From NCBI GenBank assembly GCA_036023115.1, contig JAYKKT010000089.1, positions 6,519,501-6,583,500 of the forward strand: a stretch of DNA of 64,000 nt, written 5' to 3'. The stretch's first letter is position 1, and each line of letters opens with the position of its first letter. This DNA is from Brasenia schreberi (taxonomy: Eukaryota; Streptophyta; Magnoliopsida; Nymphaeales; Cabombaceae). Of the stretch, positions 60,281-64,000 are shown in pieces. Under the pieces are notes generated by a model, which worked only from the letters and a program-made list of their open reading frames with translations, was not told the DNA's origin and searched no databases. Position numbers and translations under genes: made by a program.

Positions 60281-62746
60281 CACCGGTCATGCGTGAGTTC
60301 TTCCTGAAATCTCTTGTTGGAACAAAAATGCTGCATCAAGATCTTGAAGATCTTTCGACGGGCGGAATTATTGGAGACAGAAGGGAAGATGAGCATGAGA
60401 GGTAAGACAAACCGAATCACTGTTCAACTTTTCAACTGTTTGAATGATTCAAAGTCGATGGTGGACGCTGTCAGAACAGAAAGATGATTAATGCACGGGA
60501 CGTCTGTTTTTGACGCTACCAAGCGAGCGAATTGAAGTGGGCACAGATGCTTTGTAATGTTTATTCTTTTCACACGGAGGATCGATCTTGAAGGCCCACC
60601 AAACAAATAAAGAAGGTAACAGTTGTTGGGGATTACTGGATCTTTTAGGAACACAGGGGGACAATTCGACAATTTCAGATCAACACCATCTTTCTTTTTC
60701 TGTATATTATTTTCTTTTAAACATTTTTTTTATTCTTTGTGAGAATAATATTCACACTATTAAAATCAAATAAAGATTTATTACGCATAATTTCCTTTTT
60801 TTTAGAATGAGGAGGCCGAAGATAGATGATAAATTGGATTACAGCTACTCCTGATATGACAGTGACGATGGACGCCTTGCTCACCGGACAATCATTTATT
60901 ATGGTATGTATAAAAGTAACTTTTTTGGTACAAAGCACGTATAAAATACTTTCTTTTGGATAGATCGTATTCGCCAACGTTAAGTGGGACCTGTATTCAT
61001 GTGGGGATGCATAATTGAGTTTACAGCAACATGCTGAAAGATGCAGTTATCATTCAATTTGGGTACTGGAAATGTGAAAAGAACTTGGGATGTTAAGAAT
61101 ATGTTTGTTCACTTATCTCTTCTAACCAAAACTAAGACAAGCCAGGCTTATGGTAGACATGACCGGTTTGCAACCGGCTCAGTGGTTTCAACTTGAACCG
61201 AATCGGGTTAGAAACCGGCTAAAATCAAAAGCAATCAAGATATACCCAAAATGGAGGATCACCCGGTTTGGTTCTTGCTCCACCTTCTATGAAACTAGAA
61301 CCAGGATTGGAACCGGAATTGATGGTTCTGAACTACAATCAAAACCAGCCTTATCCCAAACCCCCCGTTCAGTTCCAGTTCCTAGTTCTTGTTTACCCAG
61401 AACCACTCATGTCTACCTTATTGGCGTTAACTTCCATGTGAGGTAGCTGCTTCACCTCGCTCAATAATAGGTTCAACGCTAGCGCCATCATGTATCATTA
61501 TATCATATTACATTAGCATTTTAAGTTCAAAATCGAATCGTATTATACATTAACGCCATCATATATTATTTTAAGTTCATAATATATTCTCATTTTTATA
61601 ATGTTAATGGTGAAGACATTTTCTCGATAAATACATGATAAAAAATTTCTTAAGCATTTTAAGTTCAAAATTTCTATCAAGATGATAATAATATGATGCT
61701 TAAGGAATTTGTGACAATTACGAAACTTTTCCTCTCAAAGGCTTATAGCTAAGAGCTTGATTGATTTGTGGCAACAATTCGTCCTTATCCAAGATGATGT
61801 ATGAGGCCCAGACCCAGTGGATCTTGTGTTGGGGCCCATGGATTTTATGAGTCGGGTCTAGATCCGGGCCTACCAACAACTTGTTAGAGTATATGGTCAA
61901 TTGCGTCATCGTTTCAACTACTCTCAACTTTAATAATGGTGGAATAGAAAGGAAGCTGTTGTGCACTCAACTTTGAGAGAGGAGGTTCCTTTCACATTGG
62001 TCAAACAGCTGAAAAAGAAAAAAGAAACCGTGCGCACTATCCAACCCGGTTTCGTCGTAGCTGCTCTCACCAAACCAGAAATAAATAAATAAATAAATCT
62101 GAAAGTCTGTTTGTGTGTGCACGCTCCTGCATGTGCACCCCGAAATTGCCGGAGTCTTATGTCTCTATTTTTATATCGCTTTTTATTTTTTTAATCCAAA
62201 GATATGGTATTGGAGATGTAGAAGTGAGCATCGGTCAGTTGGGTTTAAAAATCAAACCGAACTGAATTATCCGAAAACCGAATAGAACTCAAATCTATGA
62301 ACCGAACCCAAACTGATTTACCTATATAACCAAACTAAACCAAACAAAAAAATTTGGTTCAATATTATTTCAGTTACATAGGTAACCGAAAAAAGAACCC
62401 AATTCATACTTCATAAATCCCAAATGTCACAAAAAGCAAAAAAAAAAAAAAAACTCAACAATACAAGAAAAAATTAATCAAACACCTTTACAGTGCAAAT
62501 ACCTATACCTGGGCGGTCTTGCTGTTTGTGTATATCTTAAATATGATCAGCAAAACAAAACAAAAGTAACAATAAAGGAATCAAAGCACATCTAAAGGAT
62601 CGAGAATGAATAAATCAACCACACGACGAAGAGTGTTCTAGTAAGATCGATTACAGCTTGTTAGAGTTGGATGGTAAGATTGGTGAAGAGCCGGACAACA
62701 CAAGATCAGTTGAATTTTGGTGAAGAAACGGTTGCCAAAGACTCTT

Positions 62747-62754
<8 letters not shown>
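60281..62754. other. Intergenic repeats beyond peroxidase 6
   Basis: No gene was recognised. It includes the MITE-like element at 61,154-61,415 and a stretch of aaccgaac/ggttcggt words starting near 62,230. Confidence 0.55.
61154..61415. mobile_element. MITE-like element with inverted ends
   Basis: Starts TAGACATGACCGG and ends CCACTCATGTCTA (inverted: TAGACATGAGTGG). The flanking 8-mers gcttatgg and ccttattg agree at 6 of 8 positions, compatible with an old 8-bp target-site duplication of the hAT type. The interior has no coding capacity and is full of aaccgg/ggttcc words. Confidence 0.55.

Positions 62755-62813
<59 letters not shown>
62755..62813. repeat. (GA)n microsatellite
   Basis: About 29 GA units. 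Confidence 0.95.
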
Positions 62814-63645
<832 letters not shown>

Positions 63646-64000
63646 GAAAATTGGATCCTACCCACATTGACACTTCTCAATCATGTTTACTTAGTACTTT
63701 TGGGTGATGTAAGTGTAATTTCAAAATTTATAAAAAGCATTAAAAAAGTATGAAAAGTATTTTTGTTACAGTAAACAGTGGTGGACTCAACATTTTCTTG
63801 GGGTGAGACTCACTTGTATGAGTTTCTTATTTACTCATTAATATTGTTATTTTAAAGTTATTATTTAAATTTTTTTCGCATACCTGATTAATTGATTTTA
63901 TAACATAATAGCGCTATTTAAAATGTTATGACACTATTGGTACTTTTAGAGTTTGATGATAATATCAATAGCTATTGCCTTAAGAGTTAACATCAACATG
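63646..64000. other. Window end, no gene recognised
   Basis: 'aaacagtggtggactcaaca' at 63,775 and the following 'ttttcttggggtg' resemble 24,593-24,628 and probably mark the end of the same dispersed repeat family. Confidence 0.4.

Overview
The window is nuclear DNA from a flowering plant. It is AT-rich, its genes have short GT-AG introns, it carries long (TA)n and (CT/GA)n microsatellites, and it holds decayed Ty1/copia, Ty3/gypsy and RTE-type LINE copies together with plant-specific class III (secretory) peroxidase genes. The species cannot be fixed from the sequence. No prokaryotic features (operons, Shine-Dalgarno sites, CRISPR) are present.

Layout. (1) 1-16,560: a tandem array of five units of about 2.9-4.5 kb. 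Each carries one small three-exon gene on the minus strand encoding an 83-residue HIG1-domain (hypoxia-induced gene 1 / respiratory supercomplex factor type) protein of the mitochondrial inner membrane. All five reading frames are open across their three exons. Copy C has a damaged TATA box and a GC splice donor. The copy furthest from the window start (E) looks closest to the family norm. The B-C spacer holds a GC-rich 1.3-kb LTR-like insertion. (2) 16.6-22.5 kb: repeat-rich intergenic DNA with RTE LINE relics. (3) 22.6-60.3 kb: a class III peroxidase cluster of six recognisable loci plus one possible relic exon. Three loci are intact (42.9-46.7 plus; 49.1-50.6 minus; 58.7-60.3 minus) and three are broken (22.6-23.7 minus; 25.8-27.6 plus; 29.1-31.6 minus). 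Two architectures are mixed: the ancestral four-exon form and a three-exon form that has lost the third intron. (4) Between the peroxidases lie two internally deleted copia elements in opposite orientation (33.1-37.1 kb minus; 50.95-55.25 kb plus, with recognisable LTRs), a gypsy relic (47.9-48.4 kb), MITE-like inverted-repeat elements and simple repeats. (5) 60.3-64 kb: repeats only.

No pathway links the HIG1 array to the peroxidases. The HIG1 proteins should act in the mitochondrial inner membrane, while the intact peroxidases have N-terminal signal peptides and should be secreted to the cell wall, where they oxidise phenolics with hydrogen peroxide. The common theme is local tandem duplication followed by decay and transposon insertion. 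No wholly new system was recognised. The most notable items are the five-copy HIG1 array, the peroxidase splice-site duplication with a GC donor, a 48-bp-arm hairpin in a peroxidase intron, and a 29-bp LINE insertion with a perfect 16-bp target-site duplication.
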